Assembly (NCBI RefSeq): GCF_027497255.1
Contig: NZ_CP114903.1
Span: 2,604,001-2,668,000, forward strand
DNA: 64,000 nt
DNA from: Micromonospora sp. WMMD882
GTDB lineage: Bacteria; Actinomycetota; Actinomycetes; Mycobacteriales; Micromonosporaceae
Direction: 5' to 3'
Each line of letters starts with the position of its first letter. Positions within the stretch are counted from its first letter, which is position 1. The notes beneath the pieces are model-generated. The model was not told where the DNA came from and searched no databases. It saw only the letters and a list, made by a program, of their open reading frames with translations. A program made the translations under genes and the position numbers. Below are positions 18,040-26,758 of this stretch, piece by piece.

Positions 18040-19239
18040 TGGGGCGGTGGTCACCGCCGCCGAGCCGGTGACCACCGGGGTGGCCGCCGCGGCCGGCAGG
18101 GTCACGGTGACCTCCAGCCCGCCGCCCGGCTGGGCGACCACCACCACCGCGCCGCCGTGCGCGTCGCAGACCGCCCGGACGATGGACAGCCCCAACCCGG
18201 AGCCGCGCGCCCCGGTACGCTCCCGACCGCCGCGCCGGAACGGCTCGAACAGCCCCGGCACGTCCGCCTGGTCCACCTCGAAGCCGGTGTTCCCCACCAC
18301 CAGCCACGACTCGCGCCCGTCCGAGCCGGTCCGCATCCAGAGCCGCCCGTGCAGGTGGTTGTAGCGGACCGCGTTCTCGACCAGGTTGCCGGCCAACCGG
18401 CCGAGCAACCCCGGGTCGCCGACCACCGGCGCCGGCTCCAGCGTGGTGTCCACCCGCACCTTGATCCGCTCCATCTCGCGGCGGACCGCCGACAACGCGG
18501 CGGCGGCGCCGTCGGCCAGGTCGCACTCGGTCTTGCGGCCCAGCCGCCGCCCCGACTGGGCTTCGCTGCGGGCCAGCACCAGCAGCGCGTCCACCAGGCT
18601 GTTGGCCCGTTCGGAGGCGTCCCGGACCACGGTGGCCATCCGGCGGAACTCGGCCACGTCCGCCTCGTCGTCGCTGAGCGTCACGTCGATCTCGGTGCGC
18701 ATCACCGCCAGCGGCGTCCGCAGCTCGTGCGAGGCGTTGGCGACGAACCGCTTCTGCGCCTCGAACGCCCCGGCGATCCGGTCCAGCATCGCGTCGAACG
18801 TCTTGGCCAGCTCGGCCACCTCGTCGTCCGCCCCCGAGTAGCCGATCCGCTGGTCCAGGGTGGCCTCGCCGAGCCGGCGGGCGGTGGAGGTGACCTGGTG
18901 CAGCGGGCGCAGCGCCCGGCCGGCCACCGCGTACGCGCCGGCCACCGCGACCACGCTGATCGCCAGCAGGGCGACCAGCCCCTTGGCGAGCAGCTCCCGG
19001 GACGCGGCGTCGACGAGTTGCCGCTGCCACTGCCCGGCGTCCAGGGTGCGCCCGTCGGCCAGCACCACGGTGGTGCCGGGCAGCAGCTCGTCGGTCGGGC
19101 GCAGCGCGTCCCGGACCAGCAGCCAGGCCAGCAGGACGAGGATCGCGCCCGCCCCGATCAGCAGGATGCCGTTGAGCAGGGTCAACCGCAGCCGCAGGGT
19201 GGGACGCAGCCGGGGACGGCGGGTGAGGTAGACGGTCAC
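18022..19239 (-). CDS. two-component sensor histidine kinase
   Basis: This 405-residue membrane kinase has two transmembrane helices (about 22-45 and 90-112) around a short external sensor loop of about 45 residues. A HAMP domain (about 113-165) follows, then the phosphoacceptor motif FVANASHELRTPL (near 190) and a HATPase domain with NLVENAVRYN (N box) and GSGLGLSIVRAV (G box). The short loop suggests membrane or envelope sensing. The GTG start overlaps the regulator stop as GTGA, so they are made as a pair. The signal is unknown; the neighbouring C39-like gene is a possible target. Confidence 0.93.
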   Translation of the reverse strand: MTVYLTRRPRLRPTLRLRLTLLNGILLIGAGAILVLLAWLLVRDALRPTDELLPGTTVVLADGRTLDAGQWQRQLVDAASRELLAKGLVALLAISVVAVAGAYAVAGRALRPLHQVTSTARRLGEATLDQRIGYSGADDEVAELAKTFDAMLDRIAGAFEAQKRFVANASHELRTPLAVMRTEIDVTLSDDEADVAEFRRMATVVRDASERANSLVDALLVLARSEAQSGRRLGRKTECDLADGAAAALSAVRREMERIKVRVDTTLEPAPVVGDPGLLGRLAGNLVENAVRYNHLHGRLWMRTGSDGRESWLVVGNTGFEVDQADVPGLFEPFRRGGRERTGARGSGLGLSIVRAVCDAHGGAVVVVAQPGGGLEVTVTLPAAAATPVVTGSAAVTTAPLPPGA

Positions 19240-19904
19240 GACGCGCCTCCGGGCGTCCGGTAGCCGGCCCCCACCACCGTCTCGATCAGCGGCGGGTCAC
19301 CGAGCTTCTTCCGCAGGGTCATCACGGTGACCCGGACGATCGTGGTGAACGGGTCGGTGTTGGCGTCCCAGACCCGTTCCAGCAGCTCCTCGCTGGAGAC
19401 CACCGCGCCCCGCGCCTTGAGCAGCTCGCACAGGACGCCGAACTCCTTGTTGGTCAGGTCGACCGGCGCGCCGCCCCGGGTGACCACCCGACGGGCCGGG
19501 TCGAGCACCAGGTCGGCCACCTCCAGCACCGGCGGGGCGGGCGGGGTGGCCCGCCGACCGAGCGCCTGCACCCGGGCCACCAGCTCGTCGAAGGCGAACG
19601 GTTTGGGCAGGTAGTCGTCCGCGCCGAGGCCGAGCCCCTCCACCCGGTCGGAGACGGCGCCGCTGGCGGTGAGCATCAGCACCCGGGTGAGGGTGCCGGA
19701 GGCGGCCAGCTCCGCGCAGATCTGGTCCCCGTGCACACCGGGCAGGTCCCGGTCGAGGATCACCACGTCGTACCGGGTGACGAAGGCCATCTCGTGGCCG
19801 GCGTCGCCGTCGTACGCGACGTCCACCGCCATGCCGCGACGTCGCAACCCGCGCGCGATCGCGTCGGCGAGGTTGCGCTCGTCCTCGACCACCAGTACCC
19901 GCAT
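19236..19904 (-). CDS. OmpR/PhoB family response regulator
   Basis: This 222-residue regulator has a receiver domain (MRVLVVEDERNLADAI, the phosphoacceptor Asp in VVILDRDLPG near residue 51, the Thr region VLMLTASG and Lys in DYLPKPFAFDEL). A winged-helix DNA-binding domain with VRVTVMTLRKKLG near the C-terminus follows. The ATG at 19904 is chosen over one nine codons upstream because GAGGAG lies 6 nt before it and the family starts there. It precedes and overlaps its kinase gene. Confidence 0.94.
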   Translation of the reverse strand: MRVLVVEDERNLADAIARGLRRRGMAVDVAYDGDAGHEMAFVTRYDVVILDRDLPGVHGDQICAELAASGTLTRVLMLTASGAVSDRVEGLGLGADDYLPKPFAFDELVARVQALGRRATPPAPPVLEVADLVLDPARRVVTRGGAPVDLTNKEFGVLCELLKARGAVVSSEELLERVWDANTDPFTTIVRVTVMTLRKKLGDPPLIETVVGAGYRTPGGAS

Positions 19905-20058
19905 GCCGGCCTCCTCGCTGCTGCCCTCCACAACCTAGTGCGGGTCGACAAACCCGAGGTCACCGCGGGCCGCCCGCCCCGTTGCAACGATCCTTCAGGT
20001 GCGCGATGCTGCTCGAAACATAACTACCGGGACGGACACCTGACGTGATCGGATCGGC

Positions 20059-21249
20059 ATGAGCGCAGGCGCGTACGGACGCAACATCGCCTACCGGGTC
20101 TTCCGGTTCCCGGCCGACGTGGCCGACGGCACGCTGCTCGGGGTCCGGGCCACCGACGGCGGCCTCGTCATCGGCGCGGTGCCGGCCCGGCTCGCGCACA
20201 CCGACCCGCACACCGGGGCACACGGCCGCTACGACGTCGGCCGGTGGATCTCGCCGCCGGTGTGGAGCGGGTTCGACCTGCGCCAGGTGGTCCCGTCCTG
20301 GACGGCCGACACTCCCGACGGCTGCTGGGTGCAGGTGGAGCTGTGCGGCTGGGCCGACCGGTCCCCGGTCACCGGCTGGTACGTGCTGGCCCGGTGGGCG
20401 GCCGGCGACCAGGGTCTGCGCCGCACCTCGGTGCCCGGGCAACGGGACCGGCACGCGGAGGTCGACACGGACACCCTGACCGCCACCGGCGCGCGGCTGA
20501 CCGGCTGGCAGCTCCGGGTCACCCTGGCCCGACCGGTGGGCAGCGCGGACGGTCCGGCGCTGTGGACCGTCGGCGCGGTCGCCGCCGACCGCCCCCCGGC
20601 CCGCCCGACCACCGCCCCGACGGCCGAAGCCGCGGCCCGGGGGACGGTGCTGGCGGTGCCCCGGTTCTCCCAGCGGCTGCACGCCGGGCACTACCCCCGC
20701 TGGGGTGGCGGCGGCGACTCCTGGTGCAGCCCCACCTGCGTCGCGATGGTGCTGGAGTTCTGGGGCGCCGGCCCGCCCCCGCAGGAGTACGCGTGGGTGA
20801 ACCCGGCCGACCCCCGGCCGATGGTCGACCACGCGGCCCGGCACTGCTACGACCACGCCTACCAGGGCGCCGGGAACTGGGCGTTCAACACCGCGTACGC
20901 CGGCCGGCACGGGCTGGACGCCTTCGTCACCCGGCTGCGTGGCCTGGCCGAGGCGGAACTGTTCGTCGCGGCGGGCATCCCGCTGGTGCTCTCCGCCGCG
21001 TACCGCGCCGGCGAGGTGCCCGGCCTCGACTACGACACCTCCGGGCACCTGGTCGTGCTGGTCGGCTTCACCGCCGACGGCGACCCGGTGCTCAACGACC
21101 CGTACGCGCCGGACGACGCCGGGGTACGCCGGACCGTGGACCGACGCCGGTTCGGGGCCGCCTGGCAACACGGCAGCGGGGGGATCGCGTACGTCATCCG
21201 TCCGCCCTCGGTCCCGCTGCCCCCACCGCCCGCCCAGGCCAACTGGTGA
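20059..21249 (+). CDS. C39-like cysteine peptidase family protein
   Basis: The 396-residue protein has an N-terminal beta-rich domain (about 1-190) and a C-terminal papain-like/C39-like domain. The catalytic cysteine lies in GDSWCSPTCVAMVLEFWG, the His in TSGHLVVLVGF, and the Asp/Asn partner in LNDPYAP. C39 enzymes usually cut double-glycine leader peptides, but this subgroup is not fused to an ABC transporter and has no signal peptide, so the substrate is unknown. It is divergent from the two-component system across 154 bp and may be its target (inference). Confidence 0.85.
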   Translation: MSAGAYGRNIAYRVFRFPADVADGTLLGVRATDGGLVIGAVPARLAHTDPHTGAHGRYDVGRWISPPVWSGFDLRQVVPSWTADTPDGCWVQVELCGWADRSPVTGWYVLARWAAGDQGLRRTSVPGQRDRHAEVDTDTLTATGARLTGWQLRVTLARPVGSADGPALWTVGAVAADRPPARPTTAPTAEAAARGTVLAVPRFSQRLHAGHYPRWGGGGDSWCSPTCVAMVLEFWGAGPPPQEYAWVNPADPRPMVDHAARHCYDHAYQGAGNWAFNTAYAGRHGLDAFVTRLRGLAEAELFVAAGIPLVLSAAYRAGEVPGLDYDTSGHLVVLVGFTADGDPVLNDPYAPDDAGVRRTVDRRRFGAAWQHGSGGIAYVIRPPSVPLPPPPAQANW

Positions 21250-21322
21250 CCGCCCGCGCGCCCGGCACGCGGGTCGGGCGCGGGTCAGCCGCGCGGGCCG
21301 ACGGCGGGGTCGACGTCACCGG

Positions 21323-22633
21323 TCAGGCGGCGGGCCACCACAGCCGGTAGGAGCCGTCCCGCTGCCGGCACAGCAGCGGCCAGGGGCCGAGCTCGCACTC
21401 CTCGGGGCCGCCCGGCAGCACGTCCAACGTCCGCGTCAGCCCGGCCTCCACGTCCACCTCGACGACCAGCACCCCACGGTCACCGAGCGACCGGTAGACG
21501 CGCGGTGACCGGTGCGCCCCCCGGCTCTCCGTCCCCTGCCACTCGCCCACGTCGGCCCGGACCCGGCCGGTCGTCGCGTCCAGCACCCGGACCCGGCTCT
21601 CGGACCGCCCCGGCGTCCCCACGGTCACCAGCAGCCGGTCACCGGCCGCCATCGCGGTCATCCACCGGTGGTCGCTCCACCGGATCCGACCGGACGCCGG
21701 GTCCAGCGCCCACATGCCGCCGGTGTCGCCCCACGCGCAGAGCACCACCCCGCAGGGCTGGACGTAGTCCACCGAGGGCACGGTGGAGGTCCACCGCCGG
21801 TCGAGGGTGTCCACGTCGTACGCGGTCAGCTCCGGCGGTTCGGCACGCACCACGACCAGCAGGTCGTCGGCGAACTGCGTCTCCTCGCCCAACGCGGCCG
21901 GCCCCTCCCGCAGGATCGCCTCGTCCGCCAGCACCGTGCCGGTGTCCGCGTCCCGGATCTCGGCCCGGCCCCCCGGCAGTTTCCGCAGCACCCGGTCGAT
22001 GCCATGGTCACCGGACCGGTAGTCGAGCCGGTGCGGGTCCATCGGCGCCCGCCAGCGCGCCGCCCCGCTCACCGGATCCACCACCTCGATCGTCCCGGTC
22101 TCGTCGTCCGTCGTGGTCAGCAGCAGCAACCCGCCGCCCTCGGTCCGCGTCATGCTGCCGGGCTGCCGTCGGTGGATCCGCCCGGTCGCGGTGTCCACGA
22201 CGACCGTCTCGGCCGGGCCGGCGCCCGCGCCACCCATGCCGAACAACAGCAGGAACTCCCCGACACGGCCCATCGGCCGCAGGTTCGTCAGCTCGGGCAC
22301 GTCGATCCGCCAGCGCAGCCGGAGCGTCCGCGGCGCGGTGGCCCGCCCGGCGGGCAGCTCGACGGCGAGCACCTGCTGGACGTCGGCCGTGCCGAACCGC
22401 GCCGGGGTGACCGCGACCAGCAGGTCGCCGAAGCGCGACGCGGTGGAGCCGGGCGGCACCGGCACCCCGACCGAGCTGCGGCGCGGGGTCGGCACCGAGG
22501 CCACGGCCGTGCCCAGCACGAGCGCCACCACCAGCGACGCGGCCTGCCACGGCCGCCCACGCCGCCGGGAACGCCCCGGATCCGGGTACGGCCCGGGCTC
22601 GTCGCGCAGGTCACCCAGATCGATAAGCGTCAT
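21323..22633 (-). CDS. membrane-anchored PQQ-like beta-propeller protein
   Basis: This 436-residue protein has a short basic cytoplasmic N-terminus, a signal-anchor helix (about 29-47) and an external region of repeated blades such as ETVVVDTATGRIHR, GTIEVVDPVSGAARW and RVRVLDATTGRVRA. That pattern is typical of PQQ-like or WD-type propellers, here probably a protein-binding scaffold rather than a quinoprotein. The ATG at 22633 has GAAAGGG 6 nt upstream. A very long upstream extension of the frame is antisense to the next gene and rejected. It is divergent from the membrane-protein gene at 22748. Function unknown. Confidence 0.85.
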   Translation of the reverse strand: MTLIDLGDLRDEPGPYPDPGRSRRRGRPWQAASLVVALVLGTAVASVPTPRRSSVGVPVPPGSTASRFGDLLVAVTPARFGTADVQQVLAVELPAGRATAPRTLRLRWRIDVPELTNLRPMGRVGEFLLLFGMGGAGAGPAETVVVDTATGRIHRRQPGSMTRTEGGGLLLLTTTDDETGTIEVVDPVSGAARWRAPMDPHRLDYRSGDHGIDRVLRKLPGGRAEIRDADTGTVLADEAILREGPAALGEETQFADDLLVVVRAEPPELTAYDVDTLDRRWTSTVPSVDYVQPCGVVLCAWGDTGGMWALDPASGRIRWSDHRWMTAMAAGDRLLVTVGTPGRSESRVRVLDATTGRVRADVGEWQGTESRGAHRSPRVYRSLGDRGVLVVEVDVEAGLTRTLDVLPGGPEECELGPWPLLCRQRDGSYRLWWPAA

Positions 22634-22733
22634 CCGCGCCCTTTCCGCCGTGGGAGGCGGGTTCCCCCGCCGTCCGGCTTCCCCGCGTCGTCGGCGAACC
22701 GCACCGGCCCGGCAAAAGCGACAACCCCTCGCG

Positions 22734-22739
22734 TACGAT
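22734..22739 (+). promoter_or_regulatory. candidate -10 element for the membrane protein at 22748
   Basis: TACGAT lies 8 nt before the GTG with no ribosome site between, implying a leaderless or near-leaderless message. It sits in the 114-bp divergent promoter region. Confidence 0.45.
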
Positions 22740-22747
22740 GGCCCGTC

Positions 22748-24556
22748 GTGGCTGTGCCGGTGGTAGACCCCTCGTTGACGTCCGCGCCCGCGTCCGCCGC
22801 GGCGGACCCGCCTGAGCAGGACCGCCCGGCGACCGGCCGGTCCGTCCGCGTCGACGCGCTGGCCACCGGAGCGTACGTGCTCCTCGGGGTCGTCGTGTGC
22901 CTCAACTACTGGGGCGACGTCGAGAACCGGGTCTCCTCGCACCTGCCCACCGACCACAGTTGGTTCGAGTGGCTCTTCTCGCACGGCGCGTACTCGCTGC
23001 GCCACCTGGAGAACCCGCTCTTCTCGGCCCGGCAGAACGCCCCCGACGGGGTGAACATGATGGCGAACACCTCGCTGCTCGGGGTGACCCTGCCGCTGGC
23101 CCCGCTGACCCTGCTGCTCGGCCCGCAGGTGGTCTACGCCCTCTACCTGGGCGGGGCGCTGGCCGCGACGGCCGCCACCTCGTACTGGGTGCTGTCGCGG
23201 CGGCTGGTCCGGTCCCGGGCGGCGGCGTTCGTCGGCGGCGGGTTCCTCGGGTTCGCGCCGGGCATCGTGCACCACGCCAACGGGCAGCCGAACTTCGTGT
23301 CGAACTTCCTGCTGCCGCTGATCGTGGCCCGGGTGCTGCGGCTCGGCGAGCCGGGCCGGTGGCGGCGCAACGGGGTGGCGCTGGGGCTGCTGGTCGCGTA
23401 CCAGATCTTCGTCAACGAGGAGATGCTGCTGCTCACCGCGCTGGCCTGCCTGGTCGTCGTGGTCTGCTACGCGGTCGCCCGCCGGCGGGCGGCGCGCGCC
23501 CAGGCCGGCACGTTCCTGGCCGCCCTCGGCCTCGGCGGCGGGCTGGCCCTGACGCTCACCGCCTACCCCATCTGGTTCCAGTTCAACGGCCCGCAGTCGT
23601 ACCGGGGCCTGCAGGGCGGGGTGTTCCACTCCTGGGGCGAGGACCTGAAGGCGTTCGTGACCTTCGCCCGGGACACCGTGGCCGGTGACCCGGCGGTGGA
23701 GAAGACCATCGGACTGACCGAACAGAACACCTGGTTCGGCTGGCCGCTGGTGCTGGTCGCGCTGGCCGCGATCGTCCTGCTCTGGCGGCGGTCGCTGGCC
23801 GCCCGGATCGCGGCGGCGCTGGTCGCGGTCTTCACCGTCGCGTCCCTCGGCCCCCGGATCCGCTTCGACGGCGTGGAGACGGGGGTCTACGGCCCCTGGC
23901 ACTACGTCCCGGACGACCTGCCGCTGGTGGAGATGATGATGCCGACCCGGCTGACGCTGGTGGTGACCGGCGCGGTAGGCGTCCTGCTCGCGTTGGCCTG
24001 GGACGCCGTCGACCGCCTCGACCTGACCCGGCGGCGCTGGCTGCGCCCGGTCGGGTTGGCCGTGATCACGTTGGCCGTGCTCCCGCTCGTCCCCCGCCCG
24101 CTGCCCGCCCAGGCGGTCGAGCCGCCCCCGGAGTTCGTCACCTCCGGCGCGTGGCGGCCGTACGTGCCGGCGGGTCGGACGCTCGTGCCGGTGCCGATTC
24201 CCAGCAACGTGCACGGCCTGTCCACGCTGCGGTGGAGCGCGCTGACCCGGCACGAGTTCCCGGTGCCCGGTGGCTACTTCATCGGCCCCGGCCCCGCCGA
24301 CGAGGGCATCTTCGGCGCGCCGAACCGCCCGACCAGCACCCTGATCTACCGCACCATCGACCAGGGCGCGCCGCCGGAGCTGACCGAGGAGAACCGCCGC
24401 CAGGCCGTCGAGGACCTGCGCTACTGGCGGGCGTCGGTGGTGGTGCTCGGCGCGCACCCCCGCGAGGCCGCCCTGCGGGAGCTGGTGACCGGCCTGCTCG
24501 GCGAGCCGCAGCGGGTCGACGACGTCTGGCTCTGGGACGTCCGCGACCGGGTGTAG
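22748..24556 (+). CDS. polytopic membrane protein, GT-C-like (copy 1 of a pair)
   Basis: The 602-residue protein has about 10-12 hydrophobic helices and a C-terminal external domain of about 150 residues ending VWLWDVRD. It resembles GT-C or YfhO-type membrane glycosyltransferases by topology, with an acidic motif in the first external loop (DGVNMMANT), FVNEEMLLLTALAC and MPTRLTLVV, but no established family motif proves activity. It is a clear paralog of the gene at 24585-26579, which faces it 28 bp away. A role in transferring sugars from a lipid carrier at the envelope is a guess. Confidence 0.75.
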   Translation: MAVPVVDPSLTSAPASAAADPPEQDRPATGRSVRVDALATGAYVLLGVVVCLNYWGDVENRVSSHLPTDHSWFEWLFSHGAYSLRHLENPLFSARQNAPDGVNMMANTSLLGVTLPLAPLTLLLGPQVVYALYLGGALAATAATSYWVLSRRLVRSRAAAFVGGGFLGFAPGIVHHANGQPNFVSNFLLPLIVARVLRLGEPGRWRRNGVALGLLVAYQIFVNEEMLLLTALACLVVVVCYAVARRRAARAQAGTFLAALGLGGGLALTLTAYPIWFQFNGPQSYRGLQGGVFHSWGEDLKAFVTFARDTVAGDPAVEKTIGLTEQNTWFGWPLVLVALAAIVLLWRRSLAARIAAALVAVFTVASLGPRIRFDGVETGVYGPWHYVPDDLPLVEMMMPTRLTLVVTGAVGVLLALAWDAVDRLDLTRRRWLRPVGLAVITLAVLPLVPRPLPAQAVEPPPEFVTSGAWRPYVPAGRTLVPVPIPSNVHGLSTLRWSALTRHEFPVPGGYFIGPGPADEGIFGAPNRPTSTLIYRTIDQGAPPELTEENRRQAVEDLRYWRASVVVLGAHPREAALRELVTGLLGEPQRVDDVWLWDVRDRV

Positions 24557-24584
24557 CAGCAGCCCGGCCGCCGGCCGGCTCGGC

Positions 24585-26579
24585 TCAGTCGAAGCGGGTG
24601 GTGAGCGGGCGGACGTCCCAGAGCCAGACGTCCCGCTCGCGACGGGCCGGGCCGACGATCTGCTCGACGGTCTGCCGCAGCGGCTCGACGTTGCGCTGGT
24701 CGAGCGGCAGCACCATGATCGCCGCACGCCAGTGGCGCAGCTCGTCGAGGGCGCGGCGACGCTGCCGGTCGGTCAGCTTCGGCGTACGGCCGGTGGTGGC
24801 CACCTCCTGGAGGATCTCGCCGACCCCGCTGGGTCGGCCACCGAAGCGGCCCGGGTCGCCGGTGTTGCCGTTGCGCGGCGCGAGGAAGTAGCCACCGGGG
24901 ATCTTGAAGTCCAGGTTGGTCGACGCGGCCCAGCGCATGCCGTGCGTGTTGCCCATGCTCGGGATCGGCACCGGCACCAGGGTCTGGTCCTCGGCGACGT
25001 ACCGCCGCCACTGGTCGGAGGTGACGAACTCGGGCACCGGCGGACGGCTGGTCACGTTCAGCGGCATCGGCGCGATCGGCAGCAACGCGACGACCAGGGC
25101 CACGACGACCAGCTTGCGGGTGTGCGGCTCCACCGGTCGGGTGGTCCAGGCCCGGTCGGTCGCCAACGCCAGCAGCACCCCGATCACCACGGTGGTGATC
25201 AGCCCGAACCGGGTCGGCACCACCGCGTCCAGCAGCGGCAGCCGCACCAGCCACTCCCACGGGCCGGTGAACAGGTCCCGGTCCCACCAGGAGACCCGCT
25301 CGCCGAGGGAGAGCACGGCATAGGCGCCGCCGGTGACCGCGAGCGCCCGGACGACCGGCTCCCGACGCAGCCAGACCACGATGCCGACGGCGGCCAACGC
25401 CAGGCCCCAACCGAAGAACGCGTTCTCCTCCGAGTAGTTCGGGGCCAGGTTGGCGTTGGCACGCTCGTTGCCGCCGAGGGTCGGCGAGCCAGGGGTGACG
25501 AACGCCGCGATGTCGTTGCCGTAGTCCCGCACCGCGTCGCTGAGCCCGTGGTACGCCATCGGGCCGCCGAACTGCACGAACAGGGGGTACGCCAGCAGCG
25601 CCCCGGCGACCGCCGCGCAGACGCCGAGCGCCACGGCCGTCGACCGCCAGGCCGCCGACCAGAGGCCGGGTCGCTGCGCCAGCACCGCCGCCAGGAAGAC
25701 CGCGCAGGCCAGCGCGGTGAAGAGCAGGATCTCCTCGTTGATGAACGCCTGCCAGGTGACCAGCAACGCCAGGATCGCCCCGTCCCGGACGGGGCGGCGC
25801 GAGCGGGTGATGACCAGCACCCGCCAGACGATCAGCGGCAGCAGCCACTGCGAGATGATGTTGGGATGCCAGTTGGCGTGCGAGAGCATCGCCGGCGAGA
25901 AGCCGCAGAACCAGCCGCCGACGACGGCCGCGAGCGGGGTCCGCACGACGTGCCGGGACAGCACGAAGTACCAGCTCGACGCGGTGCCGGCGAGAGCCAG
26001 GGTGACCAGCAGCACGAAGGTCACCGCCGGCCCGAAGAGCAGGGTGACCGGGACCATCGGGATGCCGAGCGCGAGGATGGCCGTGTTGGCCATCAGGTTG
26101 ACGCCCTCGGGGTAGTTGAACTGGTCGGTGTAGAACGGGAACTCCCCGTGCAGCACCACCCGGACGGAGTGGGCGAGGAAGAACTGCACCTGCGCCGGGT
26201 CGCTGCTGTAGAGGGACGCCACCCGACCGGAGGGGTCGGCCCAGATCGCGCTGGTCACCCAGATCGCGGCGAGCAGGAAAGCGCCGTAGACGCCAAGGTC
26301 CCGCCGCCAGGTGGGCCAGCGGGCCCGACCGCCCGCGCGCGCCTCGACCCGGCTGTCCGCCGCGCCGGCGTCCGGGTCGGCCCCCGGGGTGGCCGCGTCG
26401 ACGGCCGGGGCGCCCGCCGGAGGGGCCACGTCCACTGTCGGCGTCGGCGTGCCGGCGTCCGGGTCGACGTCCGCCACGTCCGCCCCGGCGGTGACCTGCC
26501 CGGTCGGCGCTGTCCCGGCGCGCCGCGGGTCGGTGGTGGATTCCAACGTGGATACCCCGCGGGGCTGGGCGGACGTCAC
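24585..26579 (-). CDS. polytopic membrane protein, GT-C-like (copy 2 of a pair)
   Basis: This 664-residue paralog of the preceding gene shares EGVNLMANT, FINEEILLFTALAC, VPTRFGLIT, EFVTSDQWRRYV, LVPVPIPS and a VWLWDVR terminus. It has a longer cytoplasmic Pro/Ala/Asp-rich N-terminus (about 85 residues) before the first helix. The genes converge tail to tail with 28 bp between, too little for separate terminators. The GTG at 26579 is the furthest likely start; an internal TTG is possible. Function uncertain, as for the partner. Confidence 0.75.
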   Translation of the reverse strand: MTSAQPRGVSTLESTTDPRRAGTAPTGQVTAGADVADVDPDAGTPTPTVDVAPPAGAPAVDAATPGADPDAGAADSRVEARAGGRARWPTWRRDLGVYGAFLLAAIWVTSAIWADPSGRVASLYSSDPAQVQFFLAHSVRVVLHGEFPFYTDQFNYPEGVNLMANTAILALGIPMVPVTLLFGPAVTFVLLVTLALAGTASSWYFVLSRHVVRTPLAAVVGGWFCGFSPAMLSHANWHPNIISQWLLPLIVWRVLVITRSRRPVRDGAILALLVTWQAFINEEILLFTALACAVFLAAVLAQRPGLWSAAWRSTAVALGVCAAVAGALLAYPLFVQFGGPMAYHGLSDAVRDYGNDIAAFVTPGSPTLGGNERANANLAPNYSEENAFFGWGLALAAVGIVVWLRREPVVRALAVTGGAYAVLSLGERVSWWDRDLFTGPWEWLVRLPLLDAVVPTRFGLITTVVIGVLLALATDRAWTTRPVEPHTRKLVVVALVVALLPIAPMPLNVTSRPPVPEFVTSDQWRRYVAEDQTLVPVPIPSMGNTHGMRWAASTNLDFKIPGGYFLAPRNGNTGDPGRFGGRPSGVGEILQEVATTGRTPKLTDRQRRRALDELRHWRAAIMVLPLDQRNVEPLRQTVEQIVGPARRERDVWLWDVRPLTTRFD

Positions 26580-26758
26580 AGTCGGCGGAGTCTACCGGAG
26601 CGCCGAAAAGCCCCGAAAACGGCGGGGAACCGGCCCTGACCCGGCTCTCAGCCGTCGCCCGGCCCACGGTCAGCGTCCCGAGCCGCCGGCCGACGGCCAT
26701 CGGACATCTCGTACCATGTGGCTTCCGTACCGGGCAGATCGATCGGGAGGGCGTTCAC

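Noticed and set aside
21323..24727. A 1134-codon open frame on the minus strand running through the beta-propeller gene and beyond
   Set aside because: Only the part from 22633 leftward looks like protein. The upstream part is antisense to the membrane protein at 22748-24556 and translates to Arg/Gly/Gln/His-rich sequence typical of GC-rich antisense frames.
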